Notes: a model not told the origin generated them from the sequence alone. Positions 42,748 to 55,614 are shown, numbered from the stretch's first letter. The stretch is DNA of 64,000 nucleotides from Melastoma dodecandrum (GCA_029817715.1 JARUPY010000602.1:1505501-1569500), one strand, 5' to 3'. Numbers and translations: made by a program.

Positions 42748-43765
42748 TTACTGGTAGACAAAAAATGGTTTTGTTGGAAGATGTTGGTCTCCGAGGGATT
42801 TCAAGATTTCGTCTTATTTTTACCTTTATAGCTTAAAATACCTGATTAAAAAAAATGTAGTCCTATCTAATAAGTCCACGTATTTAAATATCTATCGTCA
42901 TCATCCACTGGACTCTCTCTCTCTCTTATCGTGGCTCATGGATCGACAGAGCGTCATTGATTGTTCGGCCATCGGTCGATTACTTTATTTTAAAAAAAAA
43001 ATTATTCGAAAATACGATTAATTTTTATGAATATATAAAAAATAAGTGGTTTTTTACCGTAACGCTAACTCGAAGCATGTTACGATCGGAAACCACGTCA
43101 TTGATATATAGTCCATAATCACGTCGTGCAGACACTTTGAAAAAAAATTCTAGTTACTTCGAGTGTCAATGCGATTTCCCCTGAATTGGTGGTCGATCTT
43201 TCGAGATTTCCGAGAGCAAAATATTTTAATCAATTAACCATTATCGTCGTTTAAAAAGCACCGACTAGATAGATTGAGACATCCTCCCCCGTGTCTTTTT
43301 AATCTTTTGGGTTTTTCTTTTTAATAATTAAAAAGTAGGAAAGAAAGGTATGATTACTTTTGCACGATTTCGTGTGACCCCAGTTGATTGATTTGATTTT
43401 GTTTCCTCATTCCATTGGATTTCTTTGGTCCACAAGGGAAGAAACTACAAAATTGGCATTATTATTTAGAAAGCAAGAACATGTGGCGGGGCTTCACAGT
43501 TTAGAACACATCCACGTCGATGTCGAGGCTGATTGACCTCTCGGGTTTTACCTCCGCCTCTGCTCTACCCTTGTCTTGTTTTGTCTTTTTTCTGTCCGTT
43601 TGTAGTTTGTCCGAGTTCGTTCTCTTTCGTGAGGATGGCAAAAGTTATGCGCCTTGTTAATTCCTAGGAATTAAGCTCGAATCTTTGCTGGACGTTGTTG
43701 GATGACCTGGTTACCATTTTCAGGTGGTTGGTGTTGGGTTTGGGCTGGCAAGCTAGGTCATCGTT
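41181..43765. other. Intergenic and upstream region of the acyltransferase gene
   Basis: No gene is recognised. 41540-41830 has an LTR-like look (repeated GATTGATC/ATCACAATCG words, then T-rich DNA), but no ends were found. The last 250 bases before 43766 are probably promoter and leader of the acyltransferase gene, with a possible leader-intron acceptor near 43724 (TTTTCAG). Confidence 0.35.
42712..42747. repeat. (AAT)n microsatellite, about 12 units
   Basis: An uninterrupted TAATAATAA tract. It produces the Asn run in an otherwise meaningless open frame. Such trinucleotide tracts are usually polymorphic. Confidence 0.95.
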
Positions 43766-46700
43766 ATGACATCTCTTGCCAGTCTTAGGTTGTTGTCCAC
43801 TCCCCGTTTCGGCTTGAGTTCTCCTTCTGAGACCACCAAGCCTGTGTTCAGAGTCCTTTCCAGGATTTCCAAGGAGGAGGGGGAGACCGCTGTCTCCTCT
43901 CCCGAGCTGGTGGTGTCGAACAATGGGGTTGGTGTTGGTGGTTTCGTGGAGAAGGAGAAGGCGAGTCCCTTAATTGGGGGAGGGAATGGGCATGGCCAGA
44001 ATCCCGCTGTTGTTGAGGTGGAGACCAAGGTTGTTGGAGAAGTTGATGATGATGGTGAGGGTGTGGGTGGAGTGGACTCGCTTGCTGCTTTGTGGGATGA
44101 TGGGTATGGGACTAGGAGCATCAAGGATTACCTCGAAGCGTCCAAGGATGTTATAAAGCCCGACGGGGGGCCTCCGCGGTGGTTTTGCCCTGTCGAGTGC
44201 GGACGGCCTTTGAAGAACTCTCCCGTGCTTCTGTTCTTGCCCGGTAAATCGTTCTTGGCTGCCCTTTGAGTGCTGAGCGGAGATCTCATCTTGATTTGTT
44301 TCCTTGCGTGATGCGTTCTTGTTCGCCGAACAGGGCTTGATGGCGTTGGATTTGGGCTCATGTTGCATCACAAAGCGCTCGGACGGTGAGTCTTGGAATC
44401 AGTCAAATTGGACCACCTGCGAAACTATTGATTCATCAAACACTGTTTATTGACACTTCCGTGGACGAATTACACTGCAGAGCCTTTGAAGTGCGGTGCT
44501 TGCACGTTCCTGTGTATGATCGGACACCATTCGAAGGTAGTAATCCATTTCTCAAGCATATGATTGATTTCTTCTCACTAGATCCGACCCTGTGGTTGTT
44601 TGAGATTAATACTGTTGCTGTGATTTTGCACCAGAACTGGTGAAATTCGTCGAAAAGACGGTCAAGGCAGAGCATGCTGCATCACCGGATAAGCCCATTT
44701 ATCTGGTTGGAGATTCGTTTGGAGGATGCCTCGCCCTTTCTGTTGCTGCTCGTAATCCTAACATTGACTTGGTGGTGATATTGGCAAATCCAGGTCTGTG
44801 ATCATATCCAGCCTTCTGAGTTTCTAGTTATTCTCAGGAATTCAAGTTCTCTGATTCTTGTCCCTTGAAAAAAATAAATTGCCAGCCACTTCATTCGGCC
44901 GATCGCAGCTGCAGCCCCTGTTCCCTATTTTGGAAGCCTTGCCTGCCGAACTACATTTCACCGTTCCATACCTCCTTAGTTTTGTACTGGGTATGCAATA
45001 TTCATCTTCATTCTCTAATGTTTGAACAATCGTTATCCAGTTTGATTTCGACTAGTGGTAGCACTGCAATCTGTCGAGACAACATATTCTCATTTGGTAA
45101 CTGTTCCATAGTTGTTGAAAACTGCAGGCGATCCCTTGAAGATGGCGTCGGTGACCATCAATGAAAGGCTTCCTCTGAGAATACAAGCAGAACAGTTGTC
45201 CCGAAATCTCACTTCTCTGCTGCCCCTTCTCTCTGTAAGACCCGATAAATAATCCAAGAAGTTAATCGAAACGATTGCGTAATGTGATTCCTCACTCCTT
45301 TTGCCAGGGCTTAGCCGATATTATCCCTAAGGAGACACTTCTATGGAAGCTGAAATTGCTCAAATCAGCCGCCTCTTACACCAACTCTCGACTCCATGCT
45401 GTCAGAGCCGAAGTGATCCTCCTTTATAGGTACATATTGTTGACAAATTGTTGATACTGGCTCTCTCGTCTCGATATGGACCTTTGACTCAGTACATGTG
45501 TATCTTGTCAGTGGAAATGACAACATGCTTCCGAGTGCCGACGAAGCTGATCTGTTGATGAAATCCTTAAAGAGCTGTAAAACTCGTCGCTTCAACGGCA
45601 ATGGCCACACTCTGCTGTTGGTAAACTTCTCCGAACTCGTTCTCGATAGTGCGATATACATTTCCTAGACTATTCCGATACATGTCCAAAATCACAAGTC
45701 AATTGGCGAAATCCCTGCTACTGAATACACTCACTTTTATGCAGGAGGATGGTCTTAGTCTACTCACGGTCATTAAGGGCACCAATGCTTACCGCCGATC
45801 GAGAAAAATCGATTATGTGTTAGATTTCCTGCCGCCCAGCAGGTCAGAGTTCAACACGGCATTCAATGAAGTCTTAGGGTAATCCTGCAGACCGATTTCT
45901 TCAGATGTCCTTTTGCTACACTCGAACAGATAAGAACAGAAAGGCAATTCATTGATATCTGGCTCTAATTGCAGGTTACTTCGCACAGGAACTAGTTCAG
46001 CACTATTCTCGACTTTGGATGACGGGACGATCGTGAGAGGCCTGGCTGGAGTTCCTGCAGAAGGCCCAGTCTTGCTAATCGGTTATCACATGTTGCTTGG
46101 ACTGGAGCTCTTCTCCCTTGCCGAGCATTTCCTCAAAGAGAAGAATATCATGGTGCGAGGTCTGGCTCATCCAATGCTGTTCACGGAATCATACGGTTCT
46201 GACTTCTCCATTGTCGACTGGTCTAGAGTATTCGGTGCAGTCCCTGTGACTGGAAAGAACTTGTTCAAACTGCTCTCTACGAAATCACACGTCTTGCTCT
46301 ATCCGGGTGGCAGTCGTGAGGCCCTCCACCACAAGGCATGCTAGTTTCAAACAACATTCTCGCGATTCCACCGAAAACCATGCCATGATACTGTTTCGTA
46401 TTATCTGACAGGGGGAAGAGTACAAGTTATTCTGGCCTGATCACCCGGAATTCATAAGAATGGCAGCACGCTTTGGGGCGACGATTGTGCCATTTGGTGC
46501 CGTCGGAGAAGATGATTTAGCAGAAGTAAGGTTTTTCTTCTCCCAGTCATGCAAATGCTCCTCGGTTTACTGTACGATCCTTGTCGTTTGTTAACAACCT
46601 ATATCAAACAATGCAGATGGTTCTCGATTACAATAACTACATGAAGATCCCCTTCCTAAACGATTACATTCGACGGAACAATGATAACACCAACAAAGTA

Positions 46701-47116
46701 AGGTAAAGGATTCATCCTGCCCTCATCGACAAGCGTATTTCGAAATTAAACCAAAGGGTTTCCGTTGACGTCTTTCGCAAATAAAAGTCGCTTCCGTCGC
46801 TTGTTCTGTTAACAGAATGGGAGTGGAAGGAGAGGTAGGGAACCAGAACCTGTTCCTTCCCTTTCTCGCACCGAAGGTGCCGGGACGTCTCTACTACCTG
46901 TTTGGGAAGCCGACTCATTTGAAGGGTCGACAAGAAATGCTGAAGGACAGAGAAAGCGCGAGCCGGCTGTACTCGCAAATAAAAACTGAGGTCGAAAGCT
47001 GCATGGCATATCTGCTGAAGAGGCGAGAGGAGGATCCATACAGAAACATTCTTGAGAGGACCGTCTACCGGACGTTATATTCTTCGCCCGACGATATACC
47101 GGCGTTCGAACCCTAG
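43766..47116 (+). CDS. PES1: Phytyl ester synthase-type acyltransferase, plastidial
   Basis: Plastoglobule enzyme type that esterifies phytol (from chlorophyll breakdown) and diacylglycerol with fatty acids; Arabidopsis PES1 is At1g54570. About 13 exons on the plus strand, roughly 700 residues. Exon 1 (43766-44243) has a Ser/Arg-rich start (MTSLASLRLLSTPRFGLSS) fitting a transit peptide, then LAALWDDGYGTRSIKDYLEA. The alpha/beta-hydrolase part has LPGLDGVGFGL, VPVYDRTPFE, the nucleophile motif YLVGDSFGGCLAL (44701-44740) and a late FNGNGHTLLLEDG histidine. The acyltransferase part has LIGYHMLLGLELF (HX4E near 46085), RGLAHPMLF, LLYPGGSREALHHKGEEYKL and PKVPGRLYYLFGKPTHLKGR, ending DDIPAFEP. 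Exons keep frame across GT/AG junctions. I cannot separate PES1 from PES2 on sequence; the symbol rests on neighbours. Confidence 0.88.
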
Positions 47117-47781
47117 GAAACCGGCCTACAACAATAGCGATTGTCAAAAGATACTATAAACTATGAGCATGATAAACAAAAGATTTTAATATTCCCTCAA
47201 CAATAAAAATATATATATATATATAATTTTACAATGTCCAAAATATGAACTTAAAATTCTTGAATTATGTTTTTTTTTTATCGAAAGTTGTGGGGGGGGG
47301 GGGTCCTTGCCGCCCTCTCTCTTACAGCCGTTAAACCCTACTGTCCCTTGTCCTGCTACTGTATCCCTCCACCGCGTAGCACCGCCCCACCAACCCGACG
47401 AAACCCATTTGTCCTATCCCCTCACTAACTCCTGTAAAGGCTTTTTCTTACTCTTTCTGGGGCCTTTTCTTGTTCCCTTTATGCGCCTTTCTGGGTTTGA
47501 TCGTGCTTTTCTAGGCTTCTTGTTGTCCAAGTCTGGATTTTATTTTAGTGAAAGATTTGAACTTTGTTTTTTTGTTGTGTATGTTTTGTGGCATTTTTCT
47601 GGGGGTTGGGTGTGGTGGCGGGAGGGAGGGAGGGGATTTGATGTCAATGTAGTGATGATGTCGGCGGTGGAAGGCTAATAGTTCTTGCAGTTTGGTGGAT
47701 TGAGCGGGAGTTTTGTTTTTTCATAATGTAGGTGGATTATTGGGGTGGTGGTGGTGGTGGTGGCGAGTTGCTTCAATTTAG
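47117..47781. other. Intergenic and promoter side of the NOP58 copy
   Basis: Contains an (AT)n tract at about 47207-47225, a G-run near 47290-47301 and a (GGT)n tract at about 47739-47762. There is no coding exon. The 47300-47700 part resembles a leader with an intron. Confidence 0.4.
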
Positions 47782-49726
47782 ATGTTGGTGTTGTTCGAGA
47801 CTCCAGCGGGGTTTGCCCTGTTCAAGGTCTTGGACGAGGGGAAGCTCTCGAAAGTCGAGGTGATCGTCCTTGACATTATGAGGAAAAGGAACTAGCGAGT
47901 ATTATTAACTGTTTCTTCTAAATCTAATGCAAACTAATATTCAAATGTTCCGATTTTTTGTAGGATTTATGGAAGGAGTTCACATCTGCCGACTCAGCTA
48001 GACAGGTTGGTTTGTTTTTCTGCTGCTAGGTGATTGCACTTTACGTTACTCAAATATGTCAATGATTCTGTTTGTAATTGGTGTGACAGGTTGTGAAGCT
48101 TAAAGCTTTCTCTAAGTTTGAAAATACAGCAGAGGCACTAACGGCAGCAACTCATTTGATCGAGAGTAAAGTACCCAAGCAGCTCCACAAGTTTTTAAGT
48201 GCGAACTGTGATGGAGAGATGTTGGCAGTTGCCGATTCAAAAATGGGTAATGCAATCAAGGAGAAAGTGGTATGATATGACCATCGTCTTGTGTTCATAT
48301 TTTGTTCTTTGTCAACGACTTTTATTTTATTTGATGTTTCCATCTTTTGTTTTCCTTTTAGCATGTTGACTGTGTTCACAATAACTCTGTGATGGAGCCG
48401 ATGCGAGGCGTGAGGAGTCAGCTGACAGAACTTATAGCTGGTTTAGCTGTACAAGATCTCGCCCAATGAGCCTTGGGTTGTCCCATAGTCTGTCCATATA
48501 TAAGCTTAAATTCAGTCCTGCCAAGGTTTGCGACTAGCATTGAATCTCTTATTTTAGGCTTGTTCGAGATTAGAAATATGTTAGTTTGTTGGACGTTTCT
48601 CAGTTACATCATTGATATCTCTCGTTAGCTTTCAATCTATCCAGGATATGCTCGAGTTTTGTCTAGTGGTGTGCTTATGCTTGCGTTTGTTGCTTATTGC
48701 ATTACCTGATTTACTTATCTTGGGAGATGATTTTTGCTGAAAGAGTCTGCTAAGCTTTGTCTGTGATTTCCTAAGGTGGATACAATGATTGTCCAAGCTA
48801 TTGGATTACTCGATGATCTTGACAAAGAGCTCAATACATATGCTATGCGGGTTAGAGAATGGTACAGATGGCATTTTCCAGAACTTGCCAAGATTGTACA
48901 AGATAACATCCTTTATGCCAAGACTGTGAAGCTGATGGGTGATCGATCTAATGCCGCGAAACTTGATTTCTCTGAGGTATGCTGCCTGCACTGTATGTTA
49001 ATGTGTGTAGATTGCTGAGGAAGATATTAGAAGTTGGATTTTACAAAGCTTTTCAATGAGTTTAGATGAATGAGATGAACCAGATGCTATCCAACTGAAT
49101 TAATGTTGTCATCTCTGTATTTTCTTTAGTTGTTGAGCAATGTATTTTTAGCCGAAGCTGTAATGTATTCTTATATTGCTTTTGGCACCATTTCTTTTAT
49201 GATGTGACTTGACGGGGATGAGGGTGAATACAGTTATTTCATGTTGATTTCGTTTTTTTTATTATTCAGGTATTGTCTGAAGAGGTTGAAACAGTTTTGA
49301 TGAGAAAATTCACGAATTGTGCATCCTTGGCATGCATATTCCTCCCTCCTGACAATCATTTGTTGCTTGCAGACGTATAATCCTGCGGCTGATTCCACAA
49401 CTGGGGAAGTTATTAACACTGTTTCTGATGAGACAACGGAAGCACATCCTATCTTCGAATTGAAGAAAGAAAAGAAAAAGAAGAAGAAAGATGACAGAAA
49501 GACCGCAAATGGCTCAGCATTCGCCTATGTTGAAAAAGACTCATAAAAGAAGGAAAAGAAGAAGAACAAGAAGAAAGATGCAGCCACCGAAACTAAGCAC
49601 GAGGATGACGTCGAAGCGGAGGCTGGTGAGAAGAAAAAGAAGAGGAAGAACCGCGAGGAGGTTCAAGAAGACTGCGAGCAACCTAGCAAAAAGAAAGGCA
49701 AGAAGAAAAAGAACAACAACGACTGA
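47782..49726 (+). pseudogene. NOP58 (box C/D snoRNP core protein) pseudogene with internal deletion
   Basis: Copy of the nucleolar NOP58/NOP5 protein, which holds box C/D snoRNAs for rRNA 2'-O-methylation. Intact blocks: exon 1 (47782-47859, MLVLFETPAGFALFKVLDEG), DLWKEFTSADSARQ, FENTAEALTAATHLIESKVP and the NOSIC part ([33 protein letters not shown] at 48915-48955). Breaks: one base is missing in the C-run at 48461-48464, so DLAPMSLGLSHS is split; after VLSEEVE (49270-49290) most of the Nop domain, roughly 250 codons, is gone and sequence jumps to the TYNPAADSTTGEV tail exon; a stop (49543-49545) interrupts the Lys-rich tail. Introns are kept, so it is a duplicated rather than processed copy. 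The block I wrote as KAKTVK reads [16 protein letters not shown] in the DNA. Confidence 0.85.
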
Positions 49727-51117
49727 GTGTAAACTGTGCCCAAGTATTAATATTTTGTGCTTTGCCGGGATTTGACTTTAGCCTGTAAATTTTGTTCTCC
49801 TGTTTTACTTCTGCCTTGAAGATTAGATGTCTTCTCAGTGAATCGTTAATGATGATGAGGGCGTGGCTTTCTCTAGAAAAACAAAATAATGTAACCTTCC
49901 TTTCCCATGCTTTCCTTGTCAATCCCTTGTGTTCTCAAACGTAACGGAGCCGCTATTATTACATGTGACATCAAGCTGTCCTGTTTTTTTCTTGACCCAA
50001 TCCCAATTCAATTTGCATAACAAAGTGAGGAACCCGAAATTAAAGAAAAAATAAAGGAAAAAAAGAGAGAAGGGAAAGATTCCTCTCCAGGAAAAGATGG
50101 GGGGTTTCCGTCAATTGAGGACATAAAGATATAAAAAAAAGCAAAGGAAAAGGGAAAGAAAGATTTCATTACCATCATTATAATAATATTCTTCCCTAAG
50201 CTTATGTTGTCTGCTTTGCTTTTCATATGGTTTGCAATTGGGAGTAAGTGTAGAGTGGTACGTCTTAAGGGAAGGGGTTTGACTTGTGAACGAATATTAG
50301 TTCAGGACAGCTTCGGTGTTGTCTGATTGGTTTATCAAGCAGCTCCTTTCCTGCCTTTTTCTTTTTCTTCTGTCTGTGTGTCCTGCGATCTGCTCTGCCT
50401 TCTTCGTTCTTCCTCTGTTGAATAGTTGCCGCGACTGTGAGAAAGGAAAAGTCTTGATCCTGTAGCCGAGGCAATAGAGGGAGCTTCGAACTGGGTTTCT
50501 TCTCTGGGTGGGGCTGCTCTGCCGTGCGCTGAACTGGGTAACCCAGATTTGACCCCAAGTTGGTCCCTTTCTGGGTTGAATCTCGCTACATCAGTTGTTT
50601 TCTTGCTGGGTATGCTTGGTTTTGGGTTTGTGGGGAAGCTTTCGTGGAGGATAGATGGTTTGACCTGGAAAAGGATTTCCCTTTGCTTTGTGGAAATTTG
50701 TCGACTTGAGTGTGTCTATGTGGTCGTTTCGTGTCCTTTCATCGGCTTTTTGGGTTCCGAGACATGATTGTTAAAAGGAATTGGGTTGAGGTTGAGGCCA
50801 CTCTTTTTAGTGGTATGAGGAGAGTTGCCGGATCGCCCCACCCATTCTCCAAATTTGTTTGAAGATAGTGTTTTTTGTGTTGGCTAGTATTCTTGATTGA
50901 ATCCAGATGTTTAGTAAGTGGATCTGCTTTGTTTCTTCCTTTGATTGGTGGGTTTGATTTATCAGTCGTTTGGTTATTGATTCATCAAGCTTTTGTCTGC
51001 AAATGTTGTTGTTCTTTTATGCCGGTAATCAGTTGATTGATGTTAGTATTGGTAGTAGTTTATGATGGTGATGTCCACGATGTAGAACATGCACCGAGAT
51101 GAGTGGTGAGAAGGACA
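49727..51117. promoter_or_regulatory. Spacer, leader and upstream region of the CDK-like kinase gene
   Basis: 50020-50130 is purine-rich on plus. From about 50270 the DNA is T/CT-rich, with a possible leader exon near 50400-50560 and a long T-rich leader intron ending near 51090. This is inferred from composition and distance; no core promoter element was fixed. Confidence 0.35.
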
Positions 51118-53869
51118 ATGGGGTGCGTGCTTGGTCGAGAGGTATCATCCGGTGTCGTCAATGACTCCAGAGGAGGGAATAATCCAGTGGCTCAGTCCCG
51201 TGAAAATGATGATTCCATTTCGAAGGTAGATAAGAGTGGTAAGGTTGAGGTCCAAAATAATGAGGTCGAGAAAGAAAAGGTTGAAGATAGTCATAAGTTG
51301 CAAGAGAAGAGGAGACGGTCGAGAACAAATCCAAAACCAAGCAACCTGCCTAAGCAAACGCTTGGAGAGCAAGTTGCGGCAGGATGGCCGTCATGGCTCT
51401 CTGACATTTGTGGGGAAGCACTTAGCGGTTGGATTCCTCGAAAAGCGAATACCTTTGAGAAGATTGATAAGGTTCTAGAATGCTCTTCCCTTATGAGATT
51501 GAAATAAGAATCACCTAATCCTACATGCATAACATTGTTTCTCATTGTACTTTGTCTTGATGTACACAGATTGGGCAAGGAACATATAGTAATGTATACA
51601 AAGCTAAAGATACGATGACAGGAAAGATTGTTGCGTTAAAGAAGGTGAGGTTTGACAACTTAGAACCAGAAAGTGTTAGGTTTATGGCCAGAGAGATCCT
51701 CATTATGCGGCATTTGGATCATCCCAATGTGTTGAAGCTAGAGGGTTTGGTTACTTCACGGATGTCTTGCAGTCTATACTTGGTATTTGAGTACATGGAT
51801 CATGATTTGGCCGGACTTGCTGCAAGTCCAGGAGTCAAGTTTACGGAGCCGCAGGTTTTGACCATGTTTGCTTCTTGTTAGGATTTTGATTTAAAATTTT
51901 CCTAAAGTTGCACATTATGTCTATATTATGCAGGTAAAATGTTACGTGCAGCAACTACTCTCTGGACTTGAGCATTGTCACAAACGACGTGTGCTTCATC
52001 GTGACATAAAAGGATCAAATCTTCTAATCGATGACGGAGGTGTACTAAAAATTGGAGATTTCGGTTTGGCTTCTTTCTTTGATCCTGATCACAAGCATCG
52101 TATGACCAGCCGTGTGGTGACACTCTGGTACCGACCTCCCGAGCTCCTACTGGGGGCGACTGAGTATGGTGTGGGTATAGATCTTTGGAGTGCCGGTTGT
52201 ATATTAGCTGAGCTACTGGCTGGTAAGCCAATCATTCCTGGTCGTACTGAGGTAACTGCTGTTGGATCAGCCATATGATGTGCCAACGCTTTGGACGTGG
52301 TGTAACCTTGCAGTTATGCGACTTGTCATACTCCATTTTTGGTTGGTATTGATTCAGGTAGAGCAACTTCACAAAATCTACAAGCTATGCGGTTCACCTT
52401 CTGAGGAATATTGGAAAAAGTACAAGTTGCCTAATGCAACATTATTCAAGCCTCGAGAACCTTATAGAAGATGTATAAAGGAGACTTTTAAGGACTTCCC
52501 ACCTTCATCCTTGCCACTCGTAGAAACACTTCTTGCCATCGATCCAATTGAACGAAGGACCGCTACAGATGCTTTGAATAGTGAAGTACGTTTTAGTTCA
52601 CGAGTCACTCCTTTGTTTATCTCTTATGTGATGATATCGTATGCCAGATGCTTTGTTTAACACCTTTTCTGATTGCATGTGCGATTCATTTAAGAATGAA
52701 TAACTCCTGGCATCAATCTCAATTCAGGAAGCCAATAAAAAACTATTCTTCTCGCTTGAGAGATGTAATTGTTGTAGCTGCTTAGGATACATTTCTCATC
52801 TCTGATACATGGTCTATCGTGGTTTTAACTGTTAACATTCAGCTGTTTGGTCTGACATGAATGACAGCCCCTCCTTTTCTTCTTCTTTTGATGATCTAAA
52901 AATCTCACTGATGTAGCAGGATTAGGTTCTCATATCGGATCAAATGTCGATGGTCGGATGAATGAACTCGGATTTGCTGCATAATATCCTTGATATATAC
53001 ATATTGAATGTGGTATTAGGTTTTTGCTCCCTGCTTATTTCTCTTCCTTGTGCAGTTCTTTAGTACAGAACCCTACGCTTGCGAGCCATCTAGTCTTCCG
53101 AAGTATCCACCTAGCAAGGAGATGGATGCCAAACGACGCGATGACGAAGCCCGAAGGTCTGGAAGTTCATGATACGTTCTCCTATATTTTGATCCATTGT
53201 TATTGGACTTACTTTCCACAAAATGATAGAAATTACTAATTCCTGCATTCTCCTCTTTCCAAATCCATTTAACACCCATTTTCACAATTTTCTTTTTATA
53301 TTTTGCTTATATCCAGGTTAAGGGCTGCCAACAAAACCCAGGGAGATGTTTCCAAGAAGCAGCATTCACGGGATCGACGTGTTAGGGCTATTCCAGCACC
53401 AGGAGCCAATGCCGAGCTTCAGCAAAATATAGATGTATGTCTTAACTCTTGCATCGTGCCTTAATTTACTCATTTGTAACTTGTTTTTCAGTTTCCATTA
53501 GGGGTTCAATTGGTTGTGGGTGTCGCAGTTAATTAATTGCTCTCGTTTATTTTCAATGCAAAACAGAGACGACGATTAATTTCCCATGCGAATGCAAAGA
53601 GCAAGAGTGAGAAGTTTCCTCCACCTCATCAGGATGGAGCAGTCGGATTCCCATTGGGAATTTCCCAGCGCTTTGACCCGGCTGTCGTTCCTCATGACAT
53701 TCCATTCTCCGCTTCCTTTTCTTCTTCAAAGGATCATATTAGAACGTGGTCAGGTCCTCTGGTTGATGAACCGTCCAGTGCCGGCGGACCAAGGAGGAAG
53801 AAGCATGGTATCGGTGGTGGTACACGGGAATCTTCGAAACTGTCAAGGCAGACCATTAGAGAGAGTTAA
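51118..53869 (+). CDS. CDK-like Ser/Thr kinase (CDKC-like group, At1g54610 type)
   Basis: Cyclin-dependent-kinase-like protein kinase of a plant group whose members have N-terminal MGC. Seven exons join in phase: 51118-51471, 51570-51854, 51934-52251, 52358-52585, 53056-53156, 53317-53434 and 53567-53869, giving 568 residues. MGCVLGREVSSG suggests N-myristoylation at Gly2 and palmitoylation at Cys3, so membrane association. A basic linker (KRRRSRTNPKPS) precedes the kinase domain at about 114-400: GQGTYSNVYKAKD, ALKKVRFDN with the catalytic Lys, VRFMAREI at the cyclin-contact helix position, HRDIKGSNLLID, DFGLASFFD, and VVTLWYRPPELLLGA. The tail is basic and Ser/Pro-rich, ending GGGTRESSKLSRQTIRES. 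No substrate is inferred. The gene follows the PES-type gene as in the Arabidopsis order I recall. Confidence 0.92.
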
Positions 53870-54871
53870 GCACTTACTCTTTGTGGAAGGGGAAGGAACT
53901 GGAGAAGAGACTATTATATCAAATACTTTGTTTGGGTATATAATCCAGCAACCTGCCATTGTTTATATGAGTTTCTCTGCCATCTTCTCAACAGGGGAGT
54001 TTAACATTTCACCTGTCAAATGTTTTTAGATATTCATTATTATTTCCTCAGGAAACATGTGACGATGTTCTGTAATTCTCTTCAATTTTTTGGTGGTGAA
54101 TATGATGAGAGGGGTCTTAATGCTGTAAGCTTCAAATCATTCTGCTTTGGTTGCGATTTACTTGGTCAGAGCAATTACTGCATCATGGAGAAGGTGATAG
54201 GCGAGTTTTAGCTCATATTCTTTCCACACCAAAGGATCTTGAGAGCTCCTGCCTTTGCTCTGTATGTTTTGCCTGTCAATTCGTAGTCTTGGTTCATATC
54301 TTTCGAAAATATACCATCTGCAGGCTCTAGTAGAGTCTGAGTTGCTCGTGAGCCAGTGAGTCATCTCGATCCAGTCCGCCGTCCTTCGTGCTTCAACAAC
54401 AGGCTACTTGTCAGTAGTGGGCTAGAATTATGGAGTTCGTCTCAGATTATGGGGGCCACCCGAGACTCCGGTTGGTGGTATATTGAAGGTTCTCATCTCC
54501 CTGGCAACCATTTCCAGAGTAAAAGCAAGCAATCTGCTTGGAACAGTAGTTCTTTGAATGGTAGCTTATGGTGGGTAGCTCAATAGATGTGAGACCTGGA
54601 AATGAGGGCCCGATCACATGTCCTGGTCGGGTTGATTATCAAAGAGAATGAAATATGGAGATCTAGCCATGTGCGTGTGTTGGGGTTGGCGAACATAGTA
54701 GAAGCTGCTCACACACGTTCTCTTTCGTTTTACGAGGAGAGCTCGTCTTAAAGAAGTGTTTCCCTATTAAAACCAGACCTTCGTAACAAAGCCACCGCAG
54801 AAGTTCTTCATTGTAAGATCCCGGAAGCGATCTGTCAGGACAGAGGAGTTCCGACAGTCTGAGTTCAAGCG
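53870..54871. other. Spacer between kinase gene and small Pro/Gly-rich gene
   Basis: The first 350-400 bases are probably 3' UTR of the kinase gene. The remainder should contain the promoter and leader of the small gene. No recognisable exon or repeat was found. Confidence 0.4.
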
Positions 54872-55171
54872 ATGGGACCGGGAGGTGGACCTCCTCCTCC
54901 AGGGATAGGAGGACCCGGTGGCCCTTTCGGCAGGCTATGTCACTTCCTTAACTCTTGGTAGGGTTGCAAGTTGCATGGATGCCGCAATCTATCCCGCAAA
55001 CACCTTCATATCTTTCTTTTTTTTAACCTTTTTTTTGGTCTTTCTTTGTCCGACAGTTTCAATGTCATCTGCTGCTGCTGGCTGTTCCAGGACTGCTTCA
55101 GGCCTCCAGGTCCGGCACCAGGGCCACCAGGACCACCAGGACCAGGCGGGTTCGGACCACCTCGGCCTTAA
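54872..55171 (+). CDS. Small Pro/Gly-rich protein with Cys-rich hydrophobic core, 66 residues
   Basis: Two exons, 54872-54957 and 55057-55171, join in phase across a GT/AG intron (TG|T gives Cys) to encode 66 residues. The N-terminus is MGPGGGPPPPGIGGPGGPFG. The middle, LCHFLNSCFNVICCCWLFQD, has five cysteines in a hydrophobic stretch followed by DCF. The C-terminus is collagen-like PPGP repeats ending GFGPPRP. Similar tiny plant proteins with Pro/Gly flanks around a Cys-rich core exist, as I recall, but have no firm function. The Cys-rich core could be membrane-embedded or palmitoylated; that is inference. The regular composition on both sides of the intron and the exact phase support a real gene. 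Confidence 0.7.
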
Positions 55172-55600
55172 GGGATCTTCTCCTTTGGATTCTGATGTGA
55201 CTTGTCATCTGTAGGCATTCGGGATTGTGATGTTTCCAGTTGTGGAGCTGTCGGGCAACATTTCATGAGATCTTGACATCACATTGTAATAAAATCGACA
55301 GTTGGGCTTATGGAAAAATCATTCTTGCCAGAAACATGTGGTGAAAGTTCATAATTTGGCCTCTCAGCATGAACCATTGGTTTTAGGAACACGAACAAGC
55401 ATAGTGGACTGTACCCAACCAGACCACTCAGCTACTTTTTTTTAAAAAAAGAAAGAACGAGGTAGTTTTGTCCAAATTAATCCGTCTCATCGTGTCCAAG
55501 AATCGCAGTAGAGGAGGTGATGCAGGAAGTTCTGATGAATGGAAGGACATTGAGGCCGATGCGGAGATATGGGAGGGTGGATATCAGAGCAGCACTGCAA
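55172..55600. other. 3' flank of the small gene
   Basis: Probably 3' UTR followed by intergenic DNA, with no further feature recognised. Confidence 0.35.
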
Positions 55601-55614
55601 CAAAGCTCGACACT

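Noticed and set aside
42649..42831. Open frame with an Asn run
   Set aside because: It is a translation of the (AAT)n microsatellite.
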